DNA of 64,000 nt from Jannaschia sp. Os4 (GTDB taxonomy: Bacteria > Pseudomonadota > Alphaproteobacteria > Rhodobacterales > Rhodobacteraceae), in the NCBI RefSeq assembly GCF_016820245.1, contig NZ_JAFCAR010000004.1, positions 372,001 through 436,000 on the forward strand, in the 5' to 3' direction. A program made the translations under genes and the position numbers. Each line of letters starts with the position of its first letter. The stretch's first letter is position 1. Shown in pieces: positions 26,699 through 35,547 of the stretch. The notes under the pieces are model-generated. The model had not been told where the DNA came from. It saw only the letters and a program-made list of their open reading frames with translations, and did not search any database.

Positions 26699-29600
26699 TC
26701 ATCCCACCACCACCCGCCCCGCGATGCCCACCCCGACCCGATCCGAGAGCTGCGCGACCTCGACGACGGACCCCAATGGTACGTCCGCCGACGGAAGTTC
26801 GACGAATGGCGCTCCGACGTCCCGCCGCAGCCGTTCCGTGCCATCGACAAGTACGCGGAGGCGATAGCGCTCGTTCGCCTCTCCCAGAGGGATCTCGTCC
26901 TCGGTCCACCCGTCGCCGGCGATACGCGTGCGACGCTGCCATTCGACGCGCGTTGTCGTGCCTGTCTGGCGAACGCAGAGATGGACGGGAGCAAAGGGAC
27001 GCAGGCCCCGCGCACCGAGGAAGACGGCGCTGCCGTGGAAGGTGCTATGATCCACGCCCCGAGCCGCCGGCCCGTACCGTAGGTTCCGGACCCGACCGAC
27101 ATGCGCGGGCGCAACCGGCAGCTGGTGGTCGAGATCCGCGAGCGCAACGATCCAACTTCCCACCGGCCGCCTGCGCTGGATGGCATCTTCAGTGCCCCGA
27201 ACGCCCCGAAGGCGTCCGCGCAAGGCCCAGCGCCGAGGTGCGACCAGGTCCGCCGAACGAAAGAGCATGATCTCCCAGTCGTCCGCGATGCCGGATCCCA
27301 CGGCCACGGCGTTCCCCCCCCCAAGCACGGATGCCGCGTCGTTCGACTCGAAGCTCCCCACGGGCAGGTCGACGAGCAGTGGAGGACCTTCGTCCCAGAT
27401 GCCCGCCGACGCACCGAGCAAGTCCGACGCCGTCTCCCCCATTCGAGCCGGACCGGAGATCACCGTGTCCAAGGCAAAATCATTATCGCCGAAGCTTCCA
27501 TAGACGGCCACGGGGCCAGACCAAGGCTCGGCCGTCGCCGCCACGTGAGGTGCGTGAGGCACCTCGTCCCCCCGGAGGAGCGGGAGATCGAGGACAACCA
27601 GATCCACCTCCGACGATCGCGACGGCGCGACCATGCGTCGGACCCGTCCGGCTGCGGGTGGAGCCGTTCGGTAGACGGAGGCATCCGCCCGGACGGCTTC
27701 GACGATCCGCCCTTGCCCCTCCGTGAGGCGATCCACGCGCCACGTCTCGTCATCGACAAGGATGAGGTCTCCGATCACCACGTCGCGTCGGGACGGCGCC
27801 AAGGTCGCGCTGAGCCGGTCTCGACCGACCCGTGCGTCCGCAAGGAAGCGTTCCGCCAAGGCCTGCCCCTCATCCCCGGTCAGGGCCATGTCGAGTTCCG
27901 TGTCGTGGATCGGCGCGGCGTCCGCTCCGGGATGCACCGCGTCGCCAAGGACGACGTCGAAATCCCCATCCGCATCGACATGGTGCACGCGGACCCGTCC
28001 GGACACGTCGAGCGCGCCATCCCGGTCCCTAGCGATAGGCGGGCCGTCGCCGCGAACGAGACGGGACGCCTCCAGAGCCCGTGTCGGCGCGTCGGCACGC
28101 ATCGTGAAGCGGAGCGTCCCGTCGACCTCCGCCGCCTCGACACCATGCGCGAGCAACAGGGGCTGGAGGTCCGCGCGCGCCGTCGCGACGCTCCGCATCG
28201 CCATCCCACGCACGACGCCCCGGATCCGGCTGACGTCGTAGTGGACGATCCCGGCGGCCTCGCAGGCCTCGGCGAGCACGCTCGACAGCGGCTGCATCCC
28301 CGAGCGGCCCGACCACCAATGCCCGCGCGCCCAGTTGGGCGCGTCCGCCCAGAGCGCTTCGTTCGCAGGGAACGCCGGATAGGGGCGTGTGTCCCACGCC
28401 CAGACGCAGGAATGGTCGAGATCGATCATCGCCCGCCCATCCAACGGTGAGACCGGCATCCGTCCCGGCGCCTCCCAGTAGGCCAGCAGCGCGCGCAGGT
28501 ATTGCATCTGCATTGCATCGTCCCGGCCGCCATCGGACCCGCGAGGAAGCGCGCTCTCGCTCGACTTGGGATCCACGAAGACGTTCGGCTGGTTCGTCCC
28601 GAGATGGATCGCGGGACAGCCGTACTCGGTGAACCGGATCGGCTTGGACCCCGGCACCCACGCCGTCGGCTCGTCCGCCCGCACGCCGCCCGGTCGGTCG
28701 AAGTGGTTGTAGGACCACCACGACCGCAGATCCTTGTAGCGCCAGACCCATGGCTCGCCATGATCGTCGGTGATCGGCTCGCGCCGTTGCGCGGCGCGCG
28801 CGTCCTCGGTCGGGTAGTGCCAGTCGTAGCCCTCGCCGCCCTCGACGTTCGACATCAGGTAGCCGAGCTCGTGGACCGATCCCCACCCCGCGTCCGCGTG
28901 GTCCGTCCCGTCCCGCCAGTCGGACAGCGGCATGTAGTTGTCGATGCCGACGAAATCGATCTCGTCGTCCGCCCACAGCGGATCGAGGTGGAAGTGAAGC
29001 GCTCCGCCGCCCTCGGGCGGCTGGTAGCCGAAATACTCAGACCAGTCCGCAGCGTAGCCGATCTTCGCCATCGGCAGCAGCGCGCGGACCTCCACGGCCA
29101 AGGCCCGCAACGCGTCGACGGCCGGGAAGGCATCCTCCGCGCCACGGACCTGCGTCAGCGAGCGCATCTCCGATCCGATGCAGAACGCCTCGACACCCCC
29201 GGCGGCCGCGCAGAGCGCGGCGTAGTGGAGGATGAACCGGCGGTAGCTCCACTCGGCGGGCCCTCCGTAGGACACGGTCCCGTCGCTCACGGTGAAGTCG
29301 CTGGCGGATGCCGTGCCGAAGAAGGCCGCGACCTGCTCGGCCGCCGCCGCGGTTCGGTCCACGGTGCCGTCGCGGCCCGGCGCGGGATGGCAGGTGATCC
29401 TTCCACGCCACGGGAGCGCCGGCTGCTCCTCGCCGCCCCATGGATCGGGACGTCCGTTCCCCGCCAGCGGCGTCATCAGGGTGAAGGGGTAGAAGGTGAC
29501 GTCGATGCCCTTCCCGTTCATCGACCGGATCGCCTGCACCACCGATGCGTCCGTCGGCGTGCCGCCATAGACGACCTTGCCGTCGATCTTGGGCATGGGT

Positions 29601-30586
29601 TGGGCCTGCGCGCGCGTCAGGCCCGCGACGCGCCACGCGGCCCCCCGCGCCTCGGGGCGTCCGTGCTCGGCAAGCGGGCGGAGGGTGCAATCCCCGCACC
29701 GCAGGTCGTCCCCGAACCAGGAGACCACCAGCGAAGTCGAGCGCAGTCCCTTCACCTCCGACCGCAGGTCGCGGAGCGACGCCTCGAAGTCGGGCTCGCC
29801 CGTCATCCCGTTCGCGTTGAGCGTCCGATACTGGCCCGGACCGTCGCGGACCGTGACGATCTCGGTCGCCAGCGCGTGCTCCCCCGTCCCGGGGATCAAC
29901 GCGGCACCTCGGACGAGCGCCGCCGGGGGAGGAACGTCGCGCGCATGGACCCTGACGGGACGAACGACTTCGAACGAGAACTGAGGCACGCGATTCCCGA
30001 ACGCGCCGAGATCGAGATCCTCGAAGACGACGTAGCAGACACCCCGATATGCGGGTGCGTCCTGCTCGTGCGCTGCGATCAACGGGTCCGGCAGCTGCTC
30101 CTCCGATCCCGGATAGACCCGCATCTCGACCGTATCGAGCTCGATCTCGGTTCCGTCGGCCCAGACCCGCCCGACGCGCGACACCTCCCCCTCGCACACC
30201 GCCACCGCCACGCTCGCCGTGTAGGAGAGTTCGGTGACCCGCTGGGTCGCGCGGCGACCGCCGCCGCCCTTGCCGCCCCCGCCACCCTGCGAGGACGTCC
30301 TGCGATGCTCCTCGAACGGCCCGGCCCAGATCACCTGCCCACCGAGCCTGTACCGCCCGACCACCCGCGGGATCGGCGTCCCCTCCGAGGCCGAGGTCAG
30401 GCGGAACCGGTCGACCCGGCCCGTCTCGACGGCGTCCGCGCCGCCGCCCATGACCCGCTGATCGATGGCCCGCCCGATGGTCGCCCCCACCGCGCGCCCG
30501 ATCACCGCCGAGGACAGGCCCATCACCGACCCGCCGAGGGACCCGCCGATGGCGGCCCCGACGGAACCCAACACGATCGTCGCCAT
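26699..30586 (-). CDS. g15: GTA host-contact / baseplate megatron protein (g15)
   Basis: A 1295-residue tail-tip protein, the largest of the cluster. A glycine-rich hydrophobic N-terminus (G-S-V-G-A-A-I-G-G-S-L-G-G) precedes phage-tail modules, and a TIM-barrel-like GTA domain lies at about 430-730, recognisable by E-Y-F-G-Y-Q-P-P-E and V-G-I-D-N-Y-M-P-L near 515-545. In RcGTA this protein forms the tail tip that contacts the recipient. The start at 30586 lies two bases after the g14 stop. The 3' third looks slightly less GC-rich by eye than the head genes. The protein is complete, so the particle should have an intact tip. Confidence 0.93.
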   Translation of the reverse strand: MATIVLGSVGAAIGGSLGGSVMGLSSAVIGRAVGATIGRAIDQRVMGGGADAVETGRVDRFRLTSASEGTPIPRVVGRYRLGGQVIWAGPFEEHRRTSSQGGGGGKGGGGRRATQRVTELSYTASVAVAVCEGEVSRVGRVWADGTEIELDTVEMRVYPGSEEQLPDPLIAAHEQDAPAYRGVCYVVFEDLDLGAFGNRVPQFSFEVVRPVRVHARDVPPPAALVRGAALIPGTGEHALATEIVTVRDGPGQYRTLNANGMTGEPDFEASLRDLRSEVKGLRSTSLVVSWFGDDLRCGDCTLRPLAEHGRPEARGAAWRVAGLTRAQAQPMPKIDGKVVYGGTPTDASVVQAIRSMNGKGIDVTFYPFTLMTPLAGNGRPDPWGGEEQPALPWRGRITCHPAPGRDGTVDRTAAAAEQVAAFFGTASASDFTVSDGTVSYGGPAEWSYRRFILHYAALCAAAGGVEAFCIGSEMRSLTQVRGAEDAFPAVDALRALAVEVRALLPMAKIGYAADWSEYFGYQPPEGGGALHFHLDPLWADDEIDFVGIDNYMPLSDWRDGTDHADAGWGSVHELGYLMSNVEGGEGYDWHYPTEDARAAQRREPITDDHGEPWVWRYKDLRSWWSYNHFDRPGGVRADEPTAWVPGSKPIRFTEYGCPAIHLGTNQPNVFVDPKSSESALPRGSDGGRDDAMQMQYLRALLAYWEAPGRMPVSPLDGRAMIDLDHSCVWAWDTRPYPAFPANEALWADAPNWARGHWWSGRSGMQPLSSVLAEACEAAGIVHYDVSRIRGVVRGMAMRSVATARADLQPLLLAHGVEAAEVDGTLRFTMRADAPTRALEASRLVRGDGPPIARDRDGALDVSGRVRVHHVDADGDFDVVLGDAVHPGADAAPIHDTELDMALTGDEGQALAERFLADARVGRDRLSATLAPSRRDVVIGDLILVDDETWRVDRLTEGQGRIVEAVRADASVYRTAPPAAGRVRRMVAPSRSSEVDLVVLDLPLLRGDEVPHAPHVAATAEPWSGPVAVYGSFGDNDFALDTVISGPARMGETASDLLGASAGIWDEGPPLLVDLPVGSFESNDAASVLGGGNAVAVGSGIADDWEIMLFRSADLVAPRRWALRGRLRGVRGTEDAIQRRRPVGSWIVALADLDHQLPVAPAHVGRVRNLRYGPAARGVDHSTFHGSAVFLGARGLRPFAPVHLCVRQTGTTTRVEWQRRTRIAGDGWTEDEIPLGEANERYRLRVLVDGTERLRRDVGAPFVELPSADVPLGSVVEVAQLSDRVGVGIAGRVVVG

Positions 30587-30588
30587 GA

Positions 30589-31020
30589 TCAGCCCTCCAA
30601 GGGAAAGTCGAAGCGCGCCACCACGCGGCGCGCCCAAGGGGCGGAGAGCGGGCTCTCCACGACGCCCCGCCCGCGATAGGCATGGACGAACGAAGGCACC
30701 GCCGTGCCGCTCACGATACCGAGATGCTTCGCCACCGACCCGGAGCGCATCCGGAACAGCAGGACTTCGCCCGCGCGCAAGGCCCGCGCCTCCGTGACCG
30801 GCAACAGCCGCCGCCGTGCCGCCGCCCAGAGCGCCTCGTCGCCCGAGGCCTCGGACCAGTCGAAGGAATAGGCGGGCGGCACTTCGGGCTCGGCGCCGAG
30901 CAGCTCGCGCCAGACGCCACGGATCAGGCCGAGGCAGTCCGTCCCCGCGCCGCGGCACGAAGCTTGGTGAACGTAGGGTGTCCCCAGCCAGCCGCGCGCC
31001 GCGGCGACCACGGCGCTCAT
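30589..31020 (-). CDS. g14: GTA NlpC/P60 cell-wall peptidase (g14)
   Basis: A 143-residue tail-associated peptidase expected to cut peptidoglycan of the recipient during DNA entry. The NlpC/P60 nucleophile is C29 in G-T-D-C-L-G-L, with the histidine H99 in K-H-L-G-I-V-S-G. No signal peptide is present, as expected for a particle component. The start overlaps the g13 stop by ATGA. It follows the hub gene in the standard GTA order. Confidence 0.94.
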   Translation of the reverse strand: MSAVVAAARGWLGTPYVHQASCRGAGTDCLGLIRGVWRELLGAEPEVPPAYSFDWSEASGDEALWAAARRRLLPVTEARALRAGEVLLFRMRSGSVAKHLGIVSGTAVPSFVHAYRGRGVVESPLSAPWARRVVARFDFPLEG

Positions 31021-31871
31021 CCCGCCCGTCGGGCGGGCGACGCCATCAGCCAGTCGTCGCCGGGAATGTGGGGGAAGCCGCGGAAGTTGAGCAGGTTGGC
31101 GAACTTGTCCCTGCAGGTCGCCATCGCCTTGTCGCAGCCCGCTTCGATCCGCAGCCGGTCCCCGATGGCGGGCGCCGCGCCGAGCGGCTCCCACAACTCG
31201 ATGCGGCGCCCTCCGGGGATCGGCACGTCGATCTTGATGCGGTCCGTCAGTCCGATCGCGGCTCCGTCCAGCAGTTCTGCCCGTCCTCGGACGAACCAGC
31301 CTGCGGCGGCCTCCTCCGCTCCGATAACCTCGAGCACCCTCGCCTCGGACGCGCTGGAGATCACCACCTCGGCGGCGCGGCCCGGCGCATCGAGATCGAC
31401 CGCGCAGCGACCGTCGCCGAGCACCGCGTCGCATCTGGAGTGGTAGACGCGTCCCCGCGGCGCGTTGAGGGCGTCGGTCAATCCGCGTAGCTCCACCTGG
31501 AACGCCCCGCCCCCGTAGCTGACCTCTCCGAGCGAGCCGCGGAACAGGATCTCGGTAGAGGACGGATCCGACCAGTCGACCAAGCGCACCACGACCTCCG
31601 CACCATCCCAGCGACCGGCCCGCAGATCGGCTTCCGAGATCGCGTCGTCCGACAGGACGCCTGCCGCCTCCGAATTGTCCACCGCGAGGCCGCTCCCGGT
31701 CTCGAGCGCCCGCGCCGACATCCCGGCCGAGGCGCGACAGCGGACGCCCTCCACCACCAGCGGGCGGTCGTGATCCGTGAACCCGAGCATCAAGCCGTCC
31801 TTGCGGGACAGCACCCACGCCCGCGCCACGGTCGTCACCCCCGTGGCCAGCATCTCGCGCAGCGCGGTCAT
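31017..31871 (-). CDS. g13: GTA hub protein, DUF2163 (g13)
   Basis: A 284-residue baseplate hub protein. Four cysteines are arranged as two pairs (C147 and C156, C246 and C253), followed by N-F-R-G-F-P-H-I-P-G. This matches phage lambda gpL-like tail-tip proteins, whose C-terminal part binds an iron-sulphur cluster; a cluster here is inferred from the cysteines. In RcGTA g13 connects the distal tail to the megatron protein. ATGA overlaps join it to g12 and g14. Confidence 0.92.
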   Translation of the reverse strand: MTALREMLATGVTTVARAWVLSRKDGLMLGFTDHDRPLVVEGVRCRASAGMSARALETGSGLAVDNSEAAGVLSDDAISEADLRAGRWDGAEVVVRLVDWSDPSSTEILFRGSLGEVSYGGGAFQVELRGLTDALNAPRGRVYHSRCDAVLGDGRCAVDLDAPGRAAEVVISSASEARVLEVIGAEEAAAGWFVRGRAELLDGAAIGLTDRIKIDVPIPGGRRIELWEPLGAAPAIGDRLRIEAGCDKAMATCRDKFANLLNFRGFPHIPGDDWLMASPARRAG

Positions 31872-32497
31872 GCCCGGATCTCCACGACCGGCACCGACGG
31901 CACCTCGCCCGCCTCGAACCCGGCGGCCGTCACCTGCAGCGCGTCCGTGTCGAACCGTACCGGCACGTCGAACTCGAAGCCGGCCGTCACCTCCGCGCCG
32001 TCCTCCGGCGGCGAAAGGAACGTCACCAACCCCGTCGCCACGTCCACGGTCCAGTGGTCGCCCTCGCGCAGCTCGTCGTCCGCCAAGGCGATGCGCACGG
32101 TCCCCTCGACCGGCTTGGAGATGGTCCGCACGTAGTCGTGCGCGCCCGACCGGTAGGTCTTGGCGAGCGGCCATTCCACGCGCACGCCGTCGCCGACGCC
32201 GATCACCTGATCCCCCGGACGCACCCCCTCCGAGGGCACCCCGGAGTGCCAGTCCGCCCAATCCTTCCACCGGAAGCCGTGCAGCCGCGCCCGGCGCGCC
32301 TCGAAGAAGGCGATCAGCGCTGCCATGTCGTCCAGCGACCGCACGCCCACCCCGGCGTCGTAGCGCCGCCGCGAGTCCGCCCACGGCGTGTTGCGCTCCT
32401 CGAACCCGTTCGCCAGCTCGACCACCTCGGTCAGCCGCTCCGGCCCGCCGCTCGACCCGAAGGACAGCCGCGCGGGAAACCGAACCTCATGGAACAT
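31868..32497 (-). CDS. g12: GTA distal tail protein, DUF2460 (g12)
   Basis: A 209-residue distal tail component of the DUF2460 family. It starts F-H-E-V-R-F-P and contains the family's tryptophan-rich segment F-R-W-K-D-W-A-D-W. In the particle it forms the ring at the tail end between the tube and hub. The start lies nine bases after the g11 stop and the stop overlaps g13 by ATGA. Confidence 0.92.
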   Translation of the reverse strand: MFHEVRFPARLSFGSSGGPERLTEVVELANGFEERNTPWADSRRRYDAGVGVRSLDDMAALIAFFEARRARLHGFRWKDWADWHSGVPSEGVRPGDQVIGVGDGVRVEWPLAKTYRSGAHDYVRTISKPVEGTVRIALADDELREGDHWTVDVATGLVTFLSPPEDGAEVTAGFEFDVPVRFDTDALQVTAAGFEAGEVPSVPVVEIRA

Positions 32498-32506
32498 CGC
32501 CCCACC

Positions 32507-33136
32507 TCACCTGTTGCGCTGGCCGCGCGACAGCGCGCGGGACAGCTCGGCGGCCACTTGGGACCGCGACCGCCGGAAGCCGGACACGTCCGGCGTCGTG
32601 ATGTTCATCGTGACCTGCACCGGCCCGGACCCGCCCGCGGCGGCCACCCCGAGGCGCCCGTCCGCGCCGCGGCGCAGCGGCATGATCGCCTCCGGCCCCG
32701 CCTCGCCCATCAGCCCCGTGCCGCCGCGCATCGGGAAGGTCGTCGGCCCCGACACGATCCCGCCCGTGGCGAACGGCATCACCCGCCCCGACGCGAAGGC
32801 CCCGCCATCCGCGAAGGGCATCGCGTTCATCGCCCCCGCGATCAGCCCGCCCGCCGCCTGCTGCACGGGCTTCATCGCGGTGTTGTAGGCCGCGTTGATC
32901 ATCGACCGCGCGACGCCCTCCAGCGCGTCCGACAGCTTCATCCCGTCGAACACCAGCCCGTCGAACGCGCGCCGCAGCCCGCCCCCGATCGACCGCGACA
33001 GCCCCTGAACCTCCCGCGAGGTGTAGGTCATCGCCCCCTGCAGGCTGCTCAGCTCGCTCGTGAACCGCGCCACCGCCGCGCCGCCGTCGCCCAGCCGCGC
33101 CTCCAGCGCGTCCAGCCGCGCCTCCGCCTCATCCAT
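32507..33136 (-). CDS. g11: GTA tape-measure protein (g11)
   Basis: A 209-residue tape-measure protein. The N-terminal coiled-coil part (L-D-A-L-E-A-R-L) is followed by a helical hydrophobic middle and a glycine-rich segment with repeated F-A-D-G-G/F-A-T-G-G-I-V and G-E-A-G-P-E-A-I-M-P-L, which is typical of short-tail tape measures. The small size fits the short GTA tail. Its start overlaps the g10.1 stop by eight bases. Confidence 0.88.
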   Translation of the reverse strand: MDEAEARLDALEARLGDGGAAVARFTSELSSLQGAMTYTSREVQGLSRSIGGGLRRAFDGLVFDGMKLSDALEGVARSMINAAYNTAMKPVQQAAGGLIAGAMNAMPFADGGAFASGRVMPFATGGIVSGPTTFPMRGGTGLMGEAGPEAIMPLRRGADGRLGVAAAGGSGPVQVTMNITTPDVSGFRRSRSQVAAELSRALSRGQRNR

Positions 33137-33341
33137 CGCTCGTCTCCCCCTTGGGATCAGTCGTGTCGGGGAACCGCTCGGCCAAGGCCCGCAGCCCCGC
33201 CCGGTCCATCGGCAGCCGCCCGCCCTCGACGCCCAGCAGGAACGCCAGCTCGGCGGGCGTCAGCGCCCAGAAGGCCGCGGGCGACAGCCCCAGCCCCCGC
33301 ATCCCCGCGCCCATCAGCGCGGGCCAGTCGAAGCGGCTCAT
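33129..33341 (-). CDS. g10.1: GTA tail assembly chaperone (g10.1)
   Basis: A 70-residue protein resembling the small phage tail assembly chaperones (PF09550 type): F-D-W-P-A-L-M near the start and L-T-P-A-E-L-A-F-L-L-G in the middle. It sits between g10 and the tape measure, the normal place for a tail chaperone, and is joined to g10 by ATGA. It would keep the tape measure soluble during tail assembly and is not expected in the finished particle. Confidence 0.82.
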   Translation of the reverse strand: MSRFDWPALMGAGMRGLGLSPAAFWALTPAELAFLLGVEGGRLPMDRAGLRALAERFPDTTDPKGETSDG

Positions 33342-33667
33342 GCCGAGACCACCGGCAGCGCGAAGGACCGCGCAAGCAGCAGCGCCGCCACCCGCGCCGC
33401 CTCGCCCGCGCCGCCCTCGATCTCCGCCTCGGCCAGCGCGGCGGCGGGCGCGTCCCAGCCCCCGCCCCGCAGGCCCGCCAGCAGCACGGCGGCGAGATCG
33501 CGGGCGGTGAACCGCCCCGCCTCGAACCGCGCCACCAGCTCGACCAGCGATCCCGTCGCCAGCCGGTCCTCCAGTTCCGCCAAGGCCCCGAGGGTCAGCC
33601 GCAGCACCCGCCGCTCCCCGTCGAGCACCAAGGCCACGGACCCGGACCACGGGTTCGCGACGCTCAC
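33338..33667 (-). CDS. g10: GTA tail assembly protein g10
   Basis: A 109-residue GTA protein of the Phage_TAC_11 (PF11836) type. It contains the segment L-R-L-T-L-G-A-L-A-E-L-E that is common to this group and is otherwise alanine/leucine-rich. With g10.1 it probably forms the tail chaperone pair. The start overlaps the g9 stop and the stop overlaps the g10.1 start, both by ATGA. Confidence 0.82.
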   Translation of the reverse strand: MSVANPWSGSVALVLDGERRVLRLTLGALAELEDRLATGSLVELVARFEAGRFTARDLAAVLLAGLRGGGWDAPAAALAEAEIEGGAGEAARVAALLLARSFALPVVSA

Positions 33668-34077
33668 AGGGCCGCGAAGGTTAGCGCGCCGGCCGACGCC
33701 AGAGACATCTCGTAGGTCGCCTCGCCGTCATGCGTCCCCGCCAGCTCCAAGGACGTGATCTGGAACGGCCCCTCGACGATCCCGAAATCCGGGACGATCA
33801 CCTGGTAGGCCACCACGGCCCCGTCCCAGAACAGCTGCCGCGCCCGCGCGTCCGTCGCCTCGTCCCGGAACACGCCGGAGCCCGAGACCTGCGCCTGCTT
33901 CGCCGCCGCCCCGCCGAGCAGCTCGCGCCACCCCTCGGCGCTGTCCACGCTCGTCACGTCCACCGCGCCCGCGTTGAACGTCACCCGCGAGGCGCGCAGC
34001 CCCGCCAGCGTGACGAACGACCCCGTCCCGTCCATGTCCACCTTGACCAGAAGGTCCTTGCCCGCCTGAACCGCCAT
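33664..34077 (-). CDS. g9: GTA major tail protein (g9)
   Basis: A 137-residue tail-tube subunit of the TP901-1 major tail protein type, beginning A-V-Q-A-G-K-D-L-L-V-K. The particle tail is built from stacked rings of this protein. The start at 34077 follows AAAGGGAG, a strong site for a gene needed in many copies. The frame stays open further upstream, but that part reads through the g8 stop region and is not coding. Confidence 0.92.
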   Translation of the reverse strand: MAVQAGKDLLVKVDMDGTGSFVTLAGLRASRVTFNAGAVDVTSVDSAEGWRELLGGAAAKQAQVSGSGVFRDEATDARARQLFWDGAVVAYQVIVPDFGIVEGPFQITSLELAGTHDGEATYEMSLASAGALTFAAL

Positions 34078-34090
34078 CTCGATCTCCCTT

Positions 34091-34498
34091 TCAGTCGTCC
34101 TGCACCCGCAGCCGGAACCGCATGTCGATTCGCCGCACGCCTTCGCCCTCATCGACGCGCGCCCGCGCCTTCACGAACCGCGCCGCCGCGACCCGTCCCC
34201 GGGGGAGCGTCATGCCGCCCCCCTCGATCACCTCGCTGATGCGCGCCGCCACGGCCTTCGCGTCCGCGTAGCCCGCGCGCGTCGTCACCACGCTTAGGGC
34301 CACCTCGTGGACCGCGCCCGCGCCCGAGGCGTCCGACCGCCCCTCGGCAATCTCCGGCCCCAGCGCCACGAACAGGTCGGGCGCGGGCTTGGGCACGGCG
34401 TCGAACACCGCGCCCCCCACGAGGCCCTGCATCCCCACGTCCGTCGTCAGCAGGTCGAACAGACCCGCCTGCAGCCCGCCGGCCATCGCATAGCTCAT
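34091..34498 (-). CDS. g8: GTA tail terminator, DUF3168 (g8)
   Basis: A 135-residue protein of the DUF3168 tail-terminator family. Recognisable segments are L-Q-A-G-L-F-D-L-L, V-F-D-A-V-P and the C-terminal R-R-I-D-M-R-F-R-L. It caps the tail tube where it meets the head. ATGA joins it to g7. Its stop is 13 bases before the g9 start. Confidence 0.9.
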   Translation of the reverse strand: MSYAMAGGLQAGLFDLLTTDVGMQGLVGGAVFDAVPKPAPDLFVALGPEIAEGRSDASGAGAVHEVALSVVTTRAGYADAKAVAARISEVIEGGGMTLPRGRVAAARFVKARARVDEGEGVRRIDMRFRLRVQDD

Positions 34499-34830
34499 CG
34501 CTCGTCCTCCGAGATCGACGACGCGAAGAGGCGCAGCCACGCGCCGCGCCCGTCCTCCGGCGCCACCGCGTCCACCGACCACAGGCGCATCCCGTCCCGC
34601 ATCCGGTCGCCCGGACGGGGCCGGTTCGGATGACCCTCCGGCAGCGCGCGGGTCGCGATCCTCACGCGCACCCGCTCCGACGCGCCCCACTCGCCGCCCC
34701 GCGCGCCACCCGAGCGCAGCTTCACCTCGCCCCACAGGCCGCACACCTCGACCCAGCCGCGCACCACGCCGCCCGAGCCGTCCGCCACCTCCGAAGGACG
34801 CAGCAGCGTCAACCGCCGCGACGGGGTCAC
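34495..34830 (-). CDS. g7: GTA head-tail stopper (g7)
   Basis: A 111-residue head-completion protein of the phage head-tail adaptor type (L-R-P-S-E-V-A-D-G-S-G-G near the start, W-G-E-V-K-L in the middle). The start is GTG at 34830, overlapping the g6 stop as GTGA. In GTA particles it closes the portal channel after DNA packaging. Confidence 0.85.
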   Translation of the reverse strand: MTPSRRLTLLRPSEVADGSGGVVRGWVEVCGLWGEVKLRSGGARGGEWGASERVRVRIATRALPEGHPNRPRPGDRMRDGMRLWSVDAVAPEDGRGAWLRLFASSISEDER

Positions 34831-35360
34831 GTCCCGGCCCCCAATCGCACCGCCCGCCACGGCGCGAGCAGCGCCGAGACAGCCCCCGGCAGGACCGAGG
34901 TCTCGCCGAGATCCATCGCCTCGGCGGCGCGCATCACCGCCTCCTGCAGGGCGGCCGGCACCTCGTCCCACGTCCCGAACCCGGCGCGCAGCGTGACCGC
35001 CAGCCGCGCGGGCGCGACCGGCGCGCGCGGCAGCATGACCACCACCCGGTGCACGTCCCGCTCCACCCCGAACGACGCCACCGCGCGCCCGTCCGCCTCG
35101 ACCGCCGTGACCTCGACCACCGGGGCCAGCGACAGCGCGACGCGCGCGGCGCAGACGTCGCCCTCGGCATGGAACTCGCGCAGGATCAGCGCCTTGCCGA
35201 CCCGTGCCTCCACCGCCGAGATCGCCGCGCGCAGCCGCTGCACCAAGCGCGCGCCCTGCCCCGGCACGTCGCTCCACCCCTCCGGCATTCGCATGTGGGC
35301 GGCCAGCGCCGCCACCGGCAGGTCCGCCTCCGCGATCCCTTCCCGCTCGAGGATCATCAT
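34827..35360 (-). CDS. g6: GTA head-tail connector/adaptor (g6)
   Basis: A 177-residue connector protein (gp6-like). It begins M-M-I-L-E-R-E, and the segment E-V-P-A-A-L-Q-E-A-V near 145 is the typical helical end of such adaptors. It binds under the portal. The ATG pair at 35358-35360/35355-35357 follows the capsid gene by about 190 bases of non-coding sequence. The frame is open upstream to 35483, but those codons have no ribosome site. Confidence 0.85.
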   Translation of the reverse strand: MMILEREGIAEADLPVAALAAHMRMPEGWSDVPGQGARLVQRLRAAISAVEARVGKALILREFHAEGDVCAARVALSLAPVVEVTAVEADGRAVASFGVERDVHRVVVMLPRAPVAPARLAVTLRAGFGTWDEVPAALQEAVMRAAEAMDLGETSVLPGAVSALLAPWRAVRLGAGT

Positions 35361-35547
35361 CGCCACCGCTCCTGTCTGTTGAAGTAGGGGGCGGCCCTCG
35401 GCCCGTCCGCACGCAGGCCACCAGCCGGAACAGGCCATGACCACCCCCTCGGGCGGGACCGGTCCACCCACCGGCCCCGCCACCCATGCGGACCCCCTCG
35501 TGTCCGCGAAACTGATCGGGGGCGCGCGCCCGCGCGCCCCCGCCCGG

